A stretch of DNA of 18,763 nucleotides from Proteiniphilum sp. UBA5283. GTDB lineage: Bacteria > Bacteroidota > Bacteroidia > Bacteroidales > Dysgonomonadaceae. Of this stretch, positions 8,194 through 16,995 are shown piece after piece. The notes under the pieces were generated by a model. That model made no database searches, was not told where the DNA came from, and saw only the letters and a program-made list of their open reading frames with translations. The position numbers were made by a program, and so were the translations under genes. The DNA is taken from contig DHSP01000079.1 of NCBI GenBank assembly GCA_002408485.1, positions 20,453-39,215 on the forward strand, read 5' to 3'. Position 1 is the stretch's first letter. Every line of letters begins with the position of its first letter.

Positions 8194-9255
8194 TTATAAA
8201 CCCTGCTGAACTATTCTCTCAACATCCAGAACAAAGTTATTCATCTTTTGTTTATCTTCTTCGTTCATTGAAGGTCTGTCCTCCTCCTGGGACGGAATGA
8301 GCCTGAAATCGACCTTCCCGTGACGTCGCAGCTTTTGAACCCAGACAAGTGAATAATCGCACGATTCGATGACAACCGGCGAATCAGCCTCTTTTCTGCT
8401 GATTACAATTTCCGCAAGCATGCCCCCGTCAGTATGCCTGCGTTGCTGGTTGGAAACAAAGTTTCCCAATGAGTAGTAGACCACATTGTGAATACCGTCT
8501 TCACCTTTTTCCACCACAACAGGCTGTACCACATGCGGGTGGTGCCCGATGATGATGCGCACGCCATTGCGCAACAAAAAATCAGCCAGGCTTTTCTGCC
8601 TGATCGAAGGAGTCGTGAGGTATTCCTCTCCCCAATGCATTTGGGCAATAATGATGTCCGGCTTGTATAGTTGTGTGTGGCGGAGATCTTGTTTAATGAG
8701 ATTCGTGTCGGCCATATTCACCCTGTTGGGCTCCTTTACAACCAGTCCGTTTGTATCGTATGTGTAGTTTAAAAATGCAATGCGAATCCCTTTTTTGATG
8801 ATTATCAGCGGATAATGTAAGGCACGTGCTGCTTCCGTTTTGAAAGTGCCTGTGTGTTTGATGCCAATGGAATCCAACAGGTCAATCGTTCGCTCCAGCC
8901 CTTTACTACCCCGGTCAAAAGCATGGTTATTGGCCATAAAGAAAATATCAAAACCGGCATCTTTCAGGCCAAAGGCAAAAGCATCGGGCGAGCTGAAGAG
9001 CGGATAGCCGGTATAGGGAACCTCTCCGAGAGTTGTTTCAAAGTTTAGGCCTGCCAGAGTGGCTGCCGAAATGCGGTCTTTCACCCAATAAAAGCAGGAG
9101 TCGTACGAATAGCTGCCGTCATCGTTTCTTGCACCCTGCACCTGCGGAAGGTGCTGCATTGCATCACCGGCAAAAAGCAGGGAAACACGACTCTCCTGTG
9201 ATGTAGTTTGCAGAAGCAGACAAAAGGTAAAAAATATCGTTGTAAATGCTTTCAT
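8194..9255 (-). CDS. CapA-family (PGA_cap) metallophosphatase-like secreted protein
   Basis: 353 residues from the chosen start. The open frame reaches 9303, but ATG at 9255 gives a proper signal peptide (MKAFTTIFFTFCLLLQTTSQ), so I prefer it. The family is named after CapA of poly-gamma-glutamate capsule synthesis and has a calcineurin-like metal-binding fold. Motifs in order: FAGDAM (28-33), NFETTLG (71-77, NLE in most members), NNHAFDRG (109-116), HWGEEY (207-212), GHHPHVVQP (237-245), YSLGNFV (261-267). No capB or capC homologue is present, so capsule synthesis is not supported; a stand-alone envelope enzyme is more likely. It is 99 bp downstream of ctpA and 10 bp upstream of mgtC. Confidence 0.9.
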   Translation of the reverse strand: MKAFTTIFFTFCLLLQTTSQESRVSLLFAGDAMQHLPQVQGARNDDGSYSYDSCFYWVKDRISAATLAGLNFETTLGEVPYTGYPLFSSPDAFAFGLKDAGFDIFFMANNHAFDRGSKGLERTIDLLDSIGIKHTGTFKTEAARALHYPLIIIKKGIRIAFLNYTYDTNGLVVKEPNRVNMADTNLIKQDLRHTQLYKPDIIIAQMHWGEEYLTTPSIRQKSLADFLLRNGVRIIIGHHPHVVQPVVVEKGEDGIHNVVYYSLGNFVSNQQRRHTDGGMLAEIVISRKEADSPVVIESCDYSLVWVQKLRRHGKVDFRLIPSQEEDRPSMNEEDKQKMNNFVLDVERIVQQGL

Positions 9256-9354
9256 TCTTAAAACCTTAATTCCGGAGAGTGAACCATTCATCCCAATCTC
9301 CAAAATTCAGCCCCAAGACCCAAAGCCCTCTGAACGACCGATTAATACCTCCTT

Positions 9355-11067
9355 TTATGAGTATTGATTTTTAAGTTTTTCCTTTATCTCTTTTGCAGGA
9401 GGAATATTTGCCGGCTTGGGTTGAAGAAGGATACGGTACAAATCGGGATTACTCAGTACTTCTAAAGCTTTATCGAACACTTTATCGTCGGAAAGTTGAT
9501 GAATGAGTACTCCCTTTTTGTAATAACGGCGCTGTACAATTTCCGACTCAATCATCTTTCTGATATCTTCATTGAATAATTCCAGATCACGATCCAGATC
9601 AGGATGCAGCTTCTCTTCCAAAGCTTTAAACTCTGCAGATGCAACATCCATATACCCTTCAAACTCCATCATATTTTTCAGTTGCTCCAGCGAGCGTTCG
9701 CTCAGTTGATCGTACTTGAAGTCCTTCGTTTTCACAAATTCCCGGAATGCATCATAATCGGCATCCGATAAGTGAAATTTTTCCGGGGAGTCTATTTTCC
9801 GGTCCGACTGCATCCACTCGGTTACAAAATCAAAGATGATGTTTTCCGCCATCAGGTAATAGGTAATGGTACCACCGTTCTTCTGCGGGACGGTGATGTC
9901 GGGCGTGATGCCCCCTCCGTCTCGTACTTCTCTGCCGTTTCTTGTTTTAAATACACTGGTGAGTGAGTCGGGTACACGGGCTACGCTTCCGTCGGGATTG
10001 CGGTGTGAATAATCAAGTGCCTGAATACACCGTCCGCTGGGGATGTAATACTTGGAGGTGGTAATTTTGATGTTTCCACCATAGGGCAGGTCGCGAGGTG
10101 TTTGTACCAGTCCCTTGCCAAAAGAACGATTACCCACGATGACGGCACGGTCAAGGTCCTGCAGGCCTCCTGCCACAATCTCTGAAGCGGAAGCGGAGCC
10201 AGTGTCAATTAACACGACAATGGGGATGATTTCATCCAATGGCTGATTCTGGGTGTGGTAGGATCTGTCCCATTGTTTTACTTTTCCTTTGGTGTACACA
10301 ATTTCCTCGCCTTTGGGTACAAACAGGTTCACTACGTTCACTGCCTCATCGAGAATGCCCCCGCCATTGCCGCGAAGATCGATGATCAGTGAAGTAGCTC
10401 CTTTCTGCTTGAGTTCAGAGACGGTCTCTTTCACCCTCTCTGCACTGTTGGCCGTGAAGCTCCCGTAATGAAAGTAGCCGGTTTCCTTGCTCACCATTCC
10501 TGCATAGGTAATTGGATCCATTTCTATCTTTTCGCGTTCAATGGTGAGTGTTTGTTGTTTCTTTTCTCCGGGTCGTTGTATCGTCAGCTTCAGCTTGGTA
10601 CCCGGCGTGCCTTTTAATTTGTCGCTTACCTGTTTCACGGAGGCTTTACGCATGTCTTCGCCATCGATATCCAGGATTGCATCACCGGCCTTTAACCCTG
10701 CTTTATCGGCCGGCAACCCTTCGTAGGGTTCGTTGATGATTACACGTCCGTTGTTGTAAGAAATGATGGCGCCAATACCGGCATATTCGCCCGTGGTGAT
10801 AAATTGCAGATCGCCCATATTCTCTTCTGCATAGTATTCGGTATAAGGATCGAGCCGGGTGAGCATGTTGTTGATGGTTCCCTGCACAAGGTTATTTACT
10901 TCGATGCTATCTACATAAAACAGATCCAGTTCCCGAAGAACAGAATTAAATATATCGATGTTTTTATTGATGTCGTAATAACGCTGATTTTTATTCTCGG
11001 CAGATGTTTGTGCCACAAGCTGCATTACAGCAAATGCTGCCAGCATTAAAAGAATACTTTTCCTCAT
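9355..11067 (-). CDS. ctpA: S41 carboxy-terminal processing peptidase with PDZ domain
   Basis: 570 residues from ATG at 11067. The open frame extends to 11097, but the 11067 start has a Shine-Dalgarno (GGAG, 6-7 bases upstream on this strand) and yields a clean signal peptide (MRKSILLMLAAFAVMQLVAQ). An N-terminal helical region is followed by a PDZ domain (about 95-175, GIGAIISYNNGRV ... AGLKAGDAILDIDG), then the S41 core with LIIDLRGNGGG and the Ser-Lys catalytic pair: Ser293 in GSASASEIVAGG and Lys318 in SFGKGLVQ, with Gln322. The 25-residue spacing equals Ser430/Lys455 of E. coli Prc. A helical C-terminal extension completes it. It is a periplasmic protease that trims or degrades proteins from the C-terminus; substrates are unknown here. 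Symbol given by family only. Confidence 0.95.
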   Translation of the reverse strand: MRKSILLMLAAFAVMQLVAQTSAENKNQRYYDINKNIDIFNSVLRELDLFYVDSIEVNNLVQGTINNMLTRLDPYTEYYAEENMGDLQFITTGEYAGIGAIISYNNGRVIINEPYEGLPADKAGLKAGDAILDIDGEDMRKASVKQVSDKLKGTPGTKLKLTIQRPGEKKQQTLTIEREKIEMDPITYAGMVSKETGYFHYGSFTANSAERVKETVSELKQKGATSLIIDLRGNGGGILDEAVNVVNLFVPKGEEIVYTKGKVKQWDRSYHTQNQPLDEIIPIVVLIDTGSASASEIVAGGLQDLDRAVIVGNRSFGKGLVQTPRDLPYGGNIKITTSKYYIPSGRCIQALDYSHRNPDGSVARVPDSLTSVFKTRNGREVRDGGGITPDITVPQKNGGTITYYLMAENIIFDFVTEWMQSDRKIDSPEKFHLSDADYDAFREFVKTKDFKYDQLSERSLEQLKNMMEFEGYMDVASAEFKALEEKLHPDLDRDLELFNEDIRKMIESEIVQRRYYKKGVLIHQLSDDKVFDKALEVLSNPDLYRILLQPKPANIPPAKEIKEKLKNQYS

Positions 11068-11197
11068 ATTTTTCTCCGGATACCTATGTTTTATCATTAA
11101 AAGCGGTTAATATCGCTTCCGTACCTTTTTCAGACAAAGAAACAAATTTTTTGTGAAATTGAATCGATCTTTTAGTTATATGTTTATAAATCCCTGC

Positions 11198-11205
11198 TAT
11201 CTTTG
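11198..11205 (+). promoter_or_regulatory. Bacteroidetes-type -7 element TATCTTTG before the vanZ-like gene
   Basis: TATCTTTG fits the TAnnTTTG consensus exactly and lies 27 bp before ATG 11233. The -33 region is poor (TTTAG at 11171, spacing a little long). Its position also argues against the TTG at 11203 as translation start, since that codon lies inside the element. Confidence 0.5.
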
Positions 11206-11232
11206 CAATCACCCACCATAAATCATTCGCTT

Positions 11233-11640
11233 ATGAAGATTGTGCTCCGCTATACATTCCTTCCATTGCTTACAGGGTTCGTCATTTTCATTGCCACATG
11301 TATCATATCGCCTTCTCAGTTGCCCGGTATGCCCGAGGGGATTCCGTGGGATAAACTGGTGCACTTTGGAATGTTTTTTATCCTTTCCCTGGTTTCGTTG
11401 ATCGACTATTATCGGCTGCATAAAGGAACCCCTTCTGCTTTTCGCTGGATATTCTGGGGCTTTTTTGTTCCCGTACTTTATGGTGGTTGTATCGAACTGC
11501 TACAGAAATATTTCTTCGCAACACGTAGTGCAGAGTGGGGTGACTGGATTGCCGACATCTCCGGTTCGTTGATTGCTACCGTAACAATAATTATTCTCTT
11601 TAGAAAACGGCGATATTCAAGAAATAATATATCTTTGTGA
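11233..11640 (+). CDS. VanZ-like family membrane protein
   Basis: 135 residues with four predicted membrane helices. VanZ-like signatures: WDKLVHFGMFFIL after a first helix and a short SPSQLPG loop, then YGGCIELLQKYF and EWGDWIADISGSLIA. The family is named after the teicoplanin-resistance accessory VanZ, but most members are unlinked to resistance and of unknown role; nothing here suggests resistance. The frame is open from TTG 11203, but a promoter -7 box covers that codon, so ATG at 11233 (MKIVLRYTF) is the better start. The tail is basic (RKRRYSRN). It is divergent from ctpA with a shared upstream region of about 165 bp. Confidence 0.85.
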   Translation: MKIVLRYTFLPLLTGFVIFIATCIISPSQLPGMPEGIPWDKLVHFGMFFILSLVSLIDYYRLHKGTPSAFRWIFWGFFVPVLYGGCIELLQKYFFATRSAEWGDWIADISGSLIATVTIIILFRKRRYSRNNISL

Positions 11641-11818
11641 GGCCAATCTATAAAAAAAACGTAAAAAACAGTCACGATAATCGATATCTGCTGAGTCATT
11701 GCGCTTTCCTTTATATTAGCAGCATAGATGATTTTTCTACAACCGGGTCATGATGCGGGTATTTTGCAATTTTGATTTTTTTCACAACTCGTTATAAACA
11801 CTTTTAAATCCTGAAAAT

Positions 11819-12286
11819 ATGAAATACGAAGATTTAAAGATTCTCGATGAATTACGGGAAAAAGGAAGTATTTCCGAAGAGGAGTACCAGCGTGAAAAAG
11901 CGAAAATCCTGAACGATGAAGGTAGCTCATACAGCGGCTCCGCGAGGAAGCCCCTGTTTGGAATGGCTGAAAACACCTATCTTATGCTGATGCATCTCAG
12001 CCAGTTTGCAGGCATCGTCATTCCTCTGGCAGGCTTTGTTGTACCCATTCTTATGTGGATCGCCAACAAAGAAACCAACGAAAAGGTAGACCTGCATGGC
12101 AAAAACATTCTTAATTTCATGATCAGCTTTGCAATTTATGCAGCTGTATTGGCGATTACTGTGATCGGCATTCCTTTGGCAGTTGTGATTGGTATTGTCT
12201 ATGTTGTTTTTGTAATTTTGGCTTCGGTGAAAGCAAACAACGGTGAATACTGGAAATATCCGTTTACGATTCAATTCATTAAATGA
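11819..12286 (+). CDS. SHOCT-like plus DUF4870 (Tic20-like) membrane protein
   Basis: 155 residues. The N-terminal 32 residues (LKILDELREKGSISEEEYQREKAKIL) are a SHOCT-type short helical pair, a module found at the ends of many unrelated proteins and thought to mediate oligomerisation. From about 48 on it matches DUF4870: LSQFAGIVIPLAGFVVPILMW, then KVDLHGKNILNFMISF (a conserved H/N-K-x-LNF region), then a double hydrophobic segment IYAAVLAITVIGIPLAVVIGIVYVVFVIL and a final EYWKYPFTIQFIK. Three or four membrane helices. The stop codon overlaps the start of ftsE (ATGA at 12283-12286), so the two are translationally coupled. Role unknown; coupling hints at an envelope or division-related job. 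The 178 bp upstream hold no element I can name. Confidence 0.85.
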   Translation: MKYEDLKILDELREKGSISEEEYQREKAKILNDEGSSYSGSARKPLFGMAENTYLMLMHLSQFAGIVIPLAGFVVPILMWIANKETNEKVDLHGKNILNFMISFAIYAAVLAITVIGIPLAVVIGIVYVVFVILASVKANNGEYWKYPFTIQFIK

Positions 12287-12957
12287 TGGTTCAGGAGCAG
12301 TTAGTTAATTATGCAAACGTACAGTTGAACCGCGATGAAAACATTATTTTGCGTAATGTGAACCTCACGGTCAACCGGGGCGATTTTCTCTACATCATCG
12401 GTAAGGTAGGCTCGGGAAAGAGCACCCTCATGAAGAGCATGTATGCGGAACTCCCCATCGCGGAGGGGAGCGCCCGTGTGTTCGATTATGAGCTCGCTTC
12501 CATCAAGCGCAAACTCGTCCCTTACCTGCGCAGAAAAATAGGCATTGTATTTCAGGATTTTCAGCTATTGATTGACCGAACAGTAGAGAAAAATCTGGAA
12601 TTTGTACTCAGGGCCACCGGATGGAAGAACAAAAGAGAGATCAAGGACCGCATCAACGAGGTACTCGTACAGGTGGGTATGCAGCATAAAACATACAAAA
12701 TGCCACACGAGTTGTCTGGAGGTGAGCAGCAGCGTGTAGTCATTGCCCGCGCGTTGCTCAACTCCCCGTCGCTTATTCTGGCCGATGAGCCCACTGGTAA
12801 TCTTGACCCGGAGACCGGAAGCCAGATCGTCTCCCTGCTGCAGGATATTGCGGGGAGAGGTACGGCAGTCATCATGTCTACACACAATTATTCCATTGTG
12901 CAGGCTTTTCCTGGAAAGATCATGCGTTGCGAAAACATGGGGTTACAGGCAGTGTGA
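12283..12957 (+). CDS. ftsE: FtsE-like ABC ATPase of cell division
   Basis: 224 residues, the normal length of FtsE. Walker A GKVGSGKST (40-48), Q-loop Gln91 in VFQDFQLL, signature LSGGEQQR (144-151), Walker B LILADEP (164-170) and H-loop His201 are all intact, so it should hydrolyse ATP. FtsE binds FtsX at the inner membrane and drives periplasmic peptidoglycan hydrolases at the septum. No FtsX is in the window, so the partner must be encoded elsewhere, which I understand to be usual in this phylum. A LolD-type lipoprotein-export ATPase is the main alternative, since the two families are close. It starts inside the ATGA overlap with the DUF4870 gene; ATG 12286 is an equally possible start, one codon shorter. 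Confidence 0.88.
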   Translation: MMVQEQLVNYANVQLNRDENIILRNVNLTVNRGDFLYIIGKVGSGKSTLMKSMYAELPIAEGSARVFDYELASIKRKLVPYLRRKIGIVFQDFQLLIDRTVEKNLEFVLRATGWKNKREIKDRINEVLVQVGMQHKTYKMPHELSGGEQQRVVIARALLNSPSLILADEPTGNLDPETGSQIVSLLQDIAGRGTAVIMSTHNYSIVQAFPGKIMRCENMGLQAV

Positions 12958-13051
12958 GCGGATCACACGCCGCATGGAGACTTCAATTGTCTTACAAGAG
13001 GAGGTCCGGAGGCAATGTGGAGGGACAGCCTGTTGCTGAAAACTAAACCGC

Positions 13052-13070
13052 AGGCAGTCGAAAACTGCTT
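13052..13070 (+). terminator. Possible weak hairpin terminator after ftsE
   Basis: AGGCAGT (13052-13058), loop CGAAA, ACTGCTT (13064-13070), a 7-bp stem with one G-T pair, lying between ftsE and the pyrG promoter. It is not followed by a clean T run (cccgatttcc follows), so an intrinsic terminator is only possible. Confidence 0.25.
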
Positions 13071-13075
13071 CCCGA

Positions 13076-13107
13076 TTTCCGTTTTCTGATTCTTCTTTGT
13101 ACCTTTG
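13076..13107 (+). promoter_or_regulatory. Bacteroidetes-type promoter of pyrG
   Basis: TTTC at 13076-13079 (TTTG expected), 20-bp spacer, and TACCTTTG at 13100-13107, an exact match to TAnnTTTG. The predicted transcript start near 13114 leaves a leader of about 30 nt before the GTG at 13146. Confidence 0.6.
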
Positions 13108-13145
13108 CAGCTTTGAAAAAATTATCGCAATAACACTTCACGATC

Positions 13146-14768
13146 GTGGCTGATACAAAGTATATTTTTGTTACAGGCGGTGTTGTTTCTTCTTTAGGCA
13201 AAGGAATCATCGCTTCTTCACTTGGCAAATTGCTGCAGGCAAGGGGATATAAGGTAACTATCCAAAAGTTTGATCCCTATATCAATGTCGATCCGGGTAC
13301 TCTCAACCCTTACGAACACGGTGAGTGTTACGTGACGGTGGACGGGCACGAAGCCGACCTGGATTTGGGACATTATGAACGTTTTTTGAACATCCAAACC
13401 ACCAAAAATAACAATATCACCACCGGACGTGTTTATCAGAATGTTATTCAGAAGGAACGTCGAGGAGATTATCTGGGAAAAACGGTTCAGGTGATACCGC
13501 ACATCACCGATGAGATCAAACGGAATGTAAAATCACTTGGTGTGAAGAACAAATTCGATTTCGTAATTACCGAAATTGGAGGAACCGTTGGAGATATTGA
13601 ATCTACCCCATTTCTGGAGGCTGTTCGACAGCTTCGATGGGAGTTGGGGAAGAACTGCTTTTGTTTGCATCTTACTTATGTTCCCTATATTGCTGCTGCA
13701 GGAGAAGTAAAGACCAAACCGACACAGCATTCCGTGAAGGAGTTGCAGTCTCTTGGTATACAGCCGGATATGCTTGTTTTGCGGACCGATCGCAAGCTTA
13801 ACAAGGAGATTCTCGACAAGGTTGCCCTTTTTTGCAATGTGGAACAAGGAGCAGTGATGCAATCCATTGACGTGTCCACCATTTACGAAGTACCTGTTAT
13901 GATGCAGAAGCAGGGTATGGATGAGGTGGTGCTACGTAAGATGAACATGCCGCTGGGGGAGGGAGCCGATCTGGAAAGATGGAATGCATTCCTGCAGAAG
14001 CGAAAAGATGCAAAGAAAGAGGTACGCATAAAGCTTGTCGGTAAGTATGCGGAACTACCCGATGCGTATAAATCGATCAACGAGTCCCTTTCTCAGGCAG
14101 CCATATACAACGACCGTAAACTGGTTTTGGATGTATGCCACTCTGAGAAGATTACAGAAGAAAACGTGGCAGAAATACTGGGAAATGCCGACGGTATTGT
14201 GGTGGCACCGGGATTTGGACAACGCGGGATAGAAGGAAAGTTTATCTCACTGAAATTTGCACGTGAAAACGATGTTCCCACGTTTGGCATTTGCCTTGGA
14301 ATGCAGTGTATGGTCATCGAATATGCCCGTTCGGTAATGGGCCTGAACGATGCAAACTCCACAGAGATGGATCCCAAAGCAGCATACAATGTCATCGATC
14401 TGATGGAAGAACAAAAGCACATCACCAACATGGGAGCCACCATGCGGCTGGGAGCGTACGGCTGTACACTGAAAAAAGGATCTCTGGCATACAAAGCGTA
14501 TGGTAAGGCTAAAATTCAGGAGCGTCACCGCCACCGTTATGAATTCAATAACAGGTACAAAGAGCAGTTCGAAGCTGCCGGCATGAAATGTACCGGGATC
14601 AATCCGGATTCAGACCTGGTGGAGGTGGTGGAAGTACCAACGCTTCGTTGGTACCTGGGCACGCAGTTTCATCCGGAATATAACAGCACGGTAATTTCAC
14701 CCAACCCGCTGTTTATGAGTTTTATGGAGGCTGCGGCCCACACGAGGGAAGAGAGAAAAAATAAATAA
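13146..14768 (+). CDS. pyrG: CTP synthase (glutamine-hydrolysing)
   Basis: 540 residues, full length, starting with GTG. Makes CTP from UTP using ATP and glutamine. The synthetase domain (about 1-270) opens with KYIFVTGGVVSSLGKG (the ATP loop) and holds QKFDPYINVDPGTLNP and EIGGTVGDIES. The class I glutamine amidotransferase domain follows, with Cys383 in FGICLGMQC and His509/Glu511 in GTQFHPEY as the catalytic triad. The upstream ATG-less start is supported by the conserved MADTKYIFVTGG N-terminus. Downstream, yidC follows after 41 bp; the pyrG-yidC pairing is, from memory, common in Bacteroidetes. Confidence 0.98.
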   Translation: MADTKYIFVTGGVVSSLGKGIIASSLGKLLQARGYKVTIQKFDPYINVDPGTLNPYEHGECYVTVDGHEADLDLGHYERFLNIQTTKNNNITTGRVYQNVIQKERRGDYLGKTVQVIPHITDEIKRNVKSLGVKNKFDFVITEIGGTVGDIESTPFLEAVRQLRWELGKNCFCLHLTYVPYIAAAGEVKTKPTQHSVKELQSLGIQPDMLVLRTDRKLNKEILDKVALFCNVEQGAVMQSIDVSTIYEVPVMMQKQGMDEVVLRKMNMPLGEGADLERWNAFLQKRKDAKKEVRIKLVGKYAELPDAYKSINESLSQAAIYNDRKLVLDVCHSEKITEENVAEILGNADGIVVAPGFGQRGIEGKFISLKFARENDVPTFGICLGMQCMVIEYARSVMGLNDANSTEMDPKAAYNVIDLMEEQKHITNMGATMRLGAYGCTLKKGSLAYKAYGKAKIQERHRHRYEFNNRYKEQFEAAGMKCTGINPDSDLVEVVEVPTLRWYLGTQFHPEYNSTVISPNPLFMSFMEAAAHTREERKNK

Positions 14769-14809
14769 ATGCGTTAATCACTGGCAGCAGAGGCTGCAAC
14801 AAATAAGAA

Positions 14810-16801
14810 ATGGATAAAAATACAATTACAGGATTGCTTCTGATCACCGCTATAATCATTGGCTTTACCATATACAACCGTCCCAGCAGGGAGCAGATCG
14901 AATTGGAACAACGACGGCGCGATTCCATCGCGCAGGTAGAAGCATCCCGTGCAACCAAAGAGCTGTCTTCCCAGGCACCTTCCGAAAATAGTAGCAAGGC
15001 GTTGCTGGATCAAGGAAGCAACGTTGCCGATTTTTTCAGTGCAGGACAGTCGGCGCAATCAGTTATGCCCGACAGTGTAACAGCTGCCGCAGCTATGTTA
15101 CCCGATTCAGCAGCTGCTGCATTTTCAAAATCTGCGCCGGTAGAGAAAGTGGTGTTGGAAAATGAAAAAGTGCGCATCGTATTAAATACGTTGGGCGGAA
15201 GTATCCAATCCGTACAGATGAAAGATTATCTCCGGTACACCGAAGACAGTCTCTATCTGTTTGAAGAAAATGAGTCACGATTTAACATGGAGCTATTTAG
15301 TCGTAATAGCGTCCGTTTATCGACAGAGCAGGAATATTTTACCCCTATCCGTAGCGCCGACGGAAAATCAGTTGTCATGCGTCTGCAACATTCGCCGCAA
15401 CAGTATATCGATTTTGTATATACGCTGCCTGCCGATGAGTACATGATGGACTTCGACGTGCGTGTGGTGGGAATGAGAAATGGCCTTCATCCGGAAAGCC
15501 TGACCAATTTCAGGATGAACTGGGAACAAAAAGTACGTCAGCAGGAAAAGGGACGTCAGTTTGAAGAACGCTTCTCGCGGATACATTACAAATATGATCG
15601 TCAGGATGTACAGAAAATGAGCGAATCGAGGAACGACCGGAAAGAGCTTTCTGAGCCGTTGAAATGGTTTGCCTTTAAAGATCAATACTTCTCTGCCATC
15701 GTCATCGGGGAGCGGCCTTTCAGCAATACCATCCTTACCTCTGAAGTATTAAAGGACGAAAATTACACGAAAGATTACAAAGCCGAAGTATGGGTGCCGG
15801 GTGAAGTGAGTGCTGACAGCGATCTTATTTCTGCCGGATTCAAGTACTATTTCGGACCTGTTCATTACAACACGTTGAAAGCGTATGACAAAGAGGTCGT
15901 GGACAGCTCCGGGAAACTCAAGCTTGAGGAGGTGGTTTATCTGGGATACCGGTGGTTAAGTTGGGTGAATAAATGGTTTGTGATACCTGTATTCAATTTT
16001 TTCCAGTCGCAAGGATGGAGTATGGGGTTGATCATTCTCATTCTTACGCTGATGGTGAAGCTTATCATTTCTCCACTTACCTATAAGTCGTTTCTCTCAT
16101 CGGCCAAGATGCGTGTATTGCGTCCCCAGATTCATGAAATTGAAAAAAAATATCCGGGCAAGGAGCAGGATGCAATGATGAAACGTCAGCAAGCTACCAT
16201 GGAGCTATACAACAAAGTGGGAGTAAGCCCCATGAGTGGGTGCCTTCCCATGCTTATTCAAATGCCGGTATTGTTGGCTCTCTTTTTCTTTTTCCCGTCG
16301 GCGATTGAACTTCGACAACAAAGTTTCCTCTGGGCGGATGACTTGTCAACCTATGATTCGCTTATCTCCTGGAGTGGTAATATTCCGCTTATCACTCGTT
16401 TCCTCGGGAATCACATCAGCATTTTTTGTCTGCTGATGACTGTGGTCAACGTGATCTATACAAAATATAACATGTCCTCTGTCGATACCGGACAACAGAC
16501 GCTGCCGGGCATGAAGCATATGCCGATATTCATGTCGGTGTTTATGTTTTTCTTTTTGAATAGTTACCCTTCTGGGTTGAACTACTACTATTTTCTTTCT
16601 ACTTTGTTTACCATTGTGCATACGTTTCTGATGAAACAGTTTATCAACGAAGATAAGATTCTGGCACAGCTGGAGGAAAACAAGAAAAGGCCAAAAAAGA
16701 AATCAGGATTCATGGCCCGTCTGGAAGAAGCACAGAAACTGCAGGAAAAACAAGCTCGTGAACAGGCAAAAGCAAACGCAAAACGCAACTACCGTAAATA
16801 A
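14810..16801 (+). CDS. yidC: Membrane protein insertase YidC
   Basis: 663 residues. Inserts and folds inner-membrane proteins, alone or with SecYEG. Layout: one N-terminal membrane anchor (about 5-21, TITGLLLITAIIIGF), a linker rich in Ala/Ser/Gln, a large periplasmic beta domain (about 115-370), then the conserved YidC/Oxa1 core of five membrane segments from about 383 (WLSWVNKWFVIPVFNFF, GLIILILTLMVKLIISPLTYKS, GCLPMLIQMPVLLALFFFF, and two more ending near residue 610). The tail after that is strongly basic (KKRPKKKSGF, KANAKRNYRK), as in insertases that bind ribosomes. The transcription unit with pyrG ends at a terminator 24 bp past the stop. Confidence 0.97.
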   Translation: MDKNTITGLLLITAIIIGFTIYNRPSREQIELEQRRRDSIAQVEASRATKELSSQAPSENSSKALLDQGSNVADFFSAGQSAQSVMPDSVTAAAAMLPDSAAAAFSKSAPVEKVVLENEKVRIVLNTLGGSIQSVQMKDYLRYTEDSLYLFEENESRFNMELFSRNSVRLSTEQEYFTPIRSADGKSVVMRLQHSPQQYIDFVYTLPADEYMMDFDVRVVGMRNGLHPESLTNFRMNWEQKVRQQEKGRQFEERFSRIHYKYDRQDVQKMSESRNDRKELSEPLKWFAFKDQYFSAIVIGERPFSNTILTSEVLKDENYTKDYKAEVWVPGEVSADSDLISAGFKYYFGPVHYNTLKAYDKEVVDSSGKLKLEEVVYLGYRWLSWVNKWFVIPVFNFFQSQGWSMGLIILILTLMVKLIISPLTYKSFLSSAKMRVLRPQIHEIEKKYPGKEQDAMMKRQQATMELYNKVGVSPMSGCLPMLIQMPVLLALFFFFPSAIELRQQSFLWADDLSTYDSLISWSGNIPLITRFLGNHISIFCLLMTVVNVIYTKYNMSSVDTGQQTLPGMKHMPIFMSVFMFFFLNSYPSGLNYYYFLSTLFTIVHTFLMKQFINEDKILAQLEENKKRPKKKSGFMARLEEAQKLQEKQAREQAKANAKRNYRK

Positions 16802-16824
16802 TTAAGTTGGATAAAGCCAATCAG

Positions 16825-16865
16825 AAAAAACCCGGGAGGATCGGTTTAGATTTCCCGGTTTTTTT
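16825..16865 (+). terminator. Rho-independent terminator after yidC
   Basis: AAAAAACCCGGGA (16825-16837) pairs with TCCCGGTTTTTTT (about 16853-16865) with one bulged C, loop about 15 nt, and the T run forms the right arm. It ends the pyrG-yidC unit. Confidence 0.85.
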
Positions 16866-16995
16866 GTATCCTTTTCTTGTGTGATTTTTTGGAGACTATT
16901 TTGCGTACAAATAACGCGATTCCTTTTCCGTGAATACGGATATGAGCATTCTATGTAGATAAAAGCCCCATATCGCCGAAAAAAAGAAGGAGAAA

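Noticed and set aside
11688..11730. CTGCTGA / TTAGCAG imperfect inverted repeat in the gap before the DUF4870 gene
   Set aside because: 7 bp with a wobble pair and a loop over 20 nt, AT-rich surroundings; not distinguishable from chance.
12952..12968. GTGTGA-GCGGA-TCACAC inverted repeat over the ftsE stop codon, resembling a CRP site
   Set aside because: The spacer is 5, not the 6 of the CRP consensus, most of the left arm is coding, and the pyrG promoter is about 130 bp downstream. Probably chance.
12743..13039. 98-codon open frame overlapping the end of ftsE in another frame
   Set aside because: It overlaps the conserved Walker B and H-loop part of ftsE and encodes a low-quality Arg/Cys-rich sequence without recognisable features; a shadow of ftsE.
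14784..14797. GCAGC-AGAG-GCTGC hairpin between pyrG and yidC
   Set aside because: 5-bp stem without T run; the two genes are probably co-transcribed and no function can be assigned.
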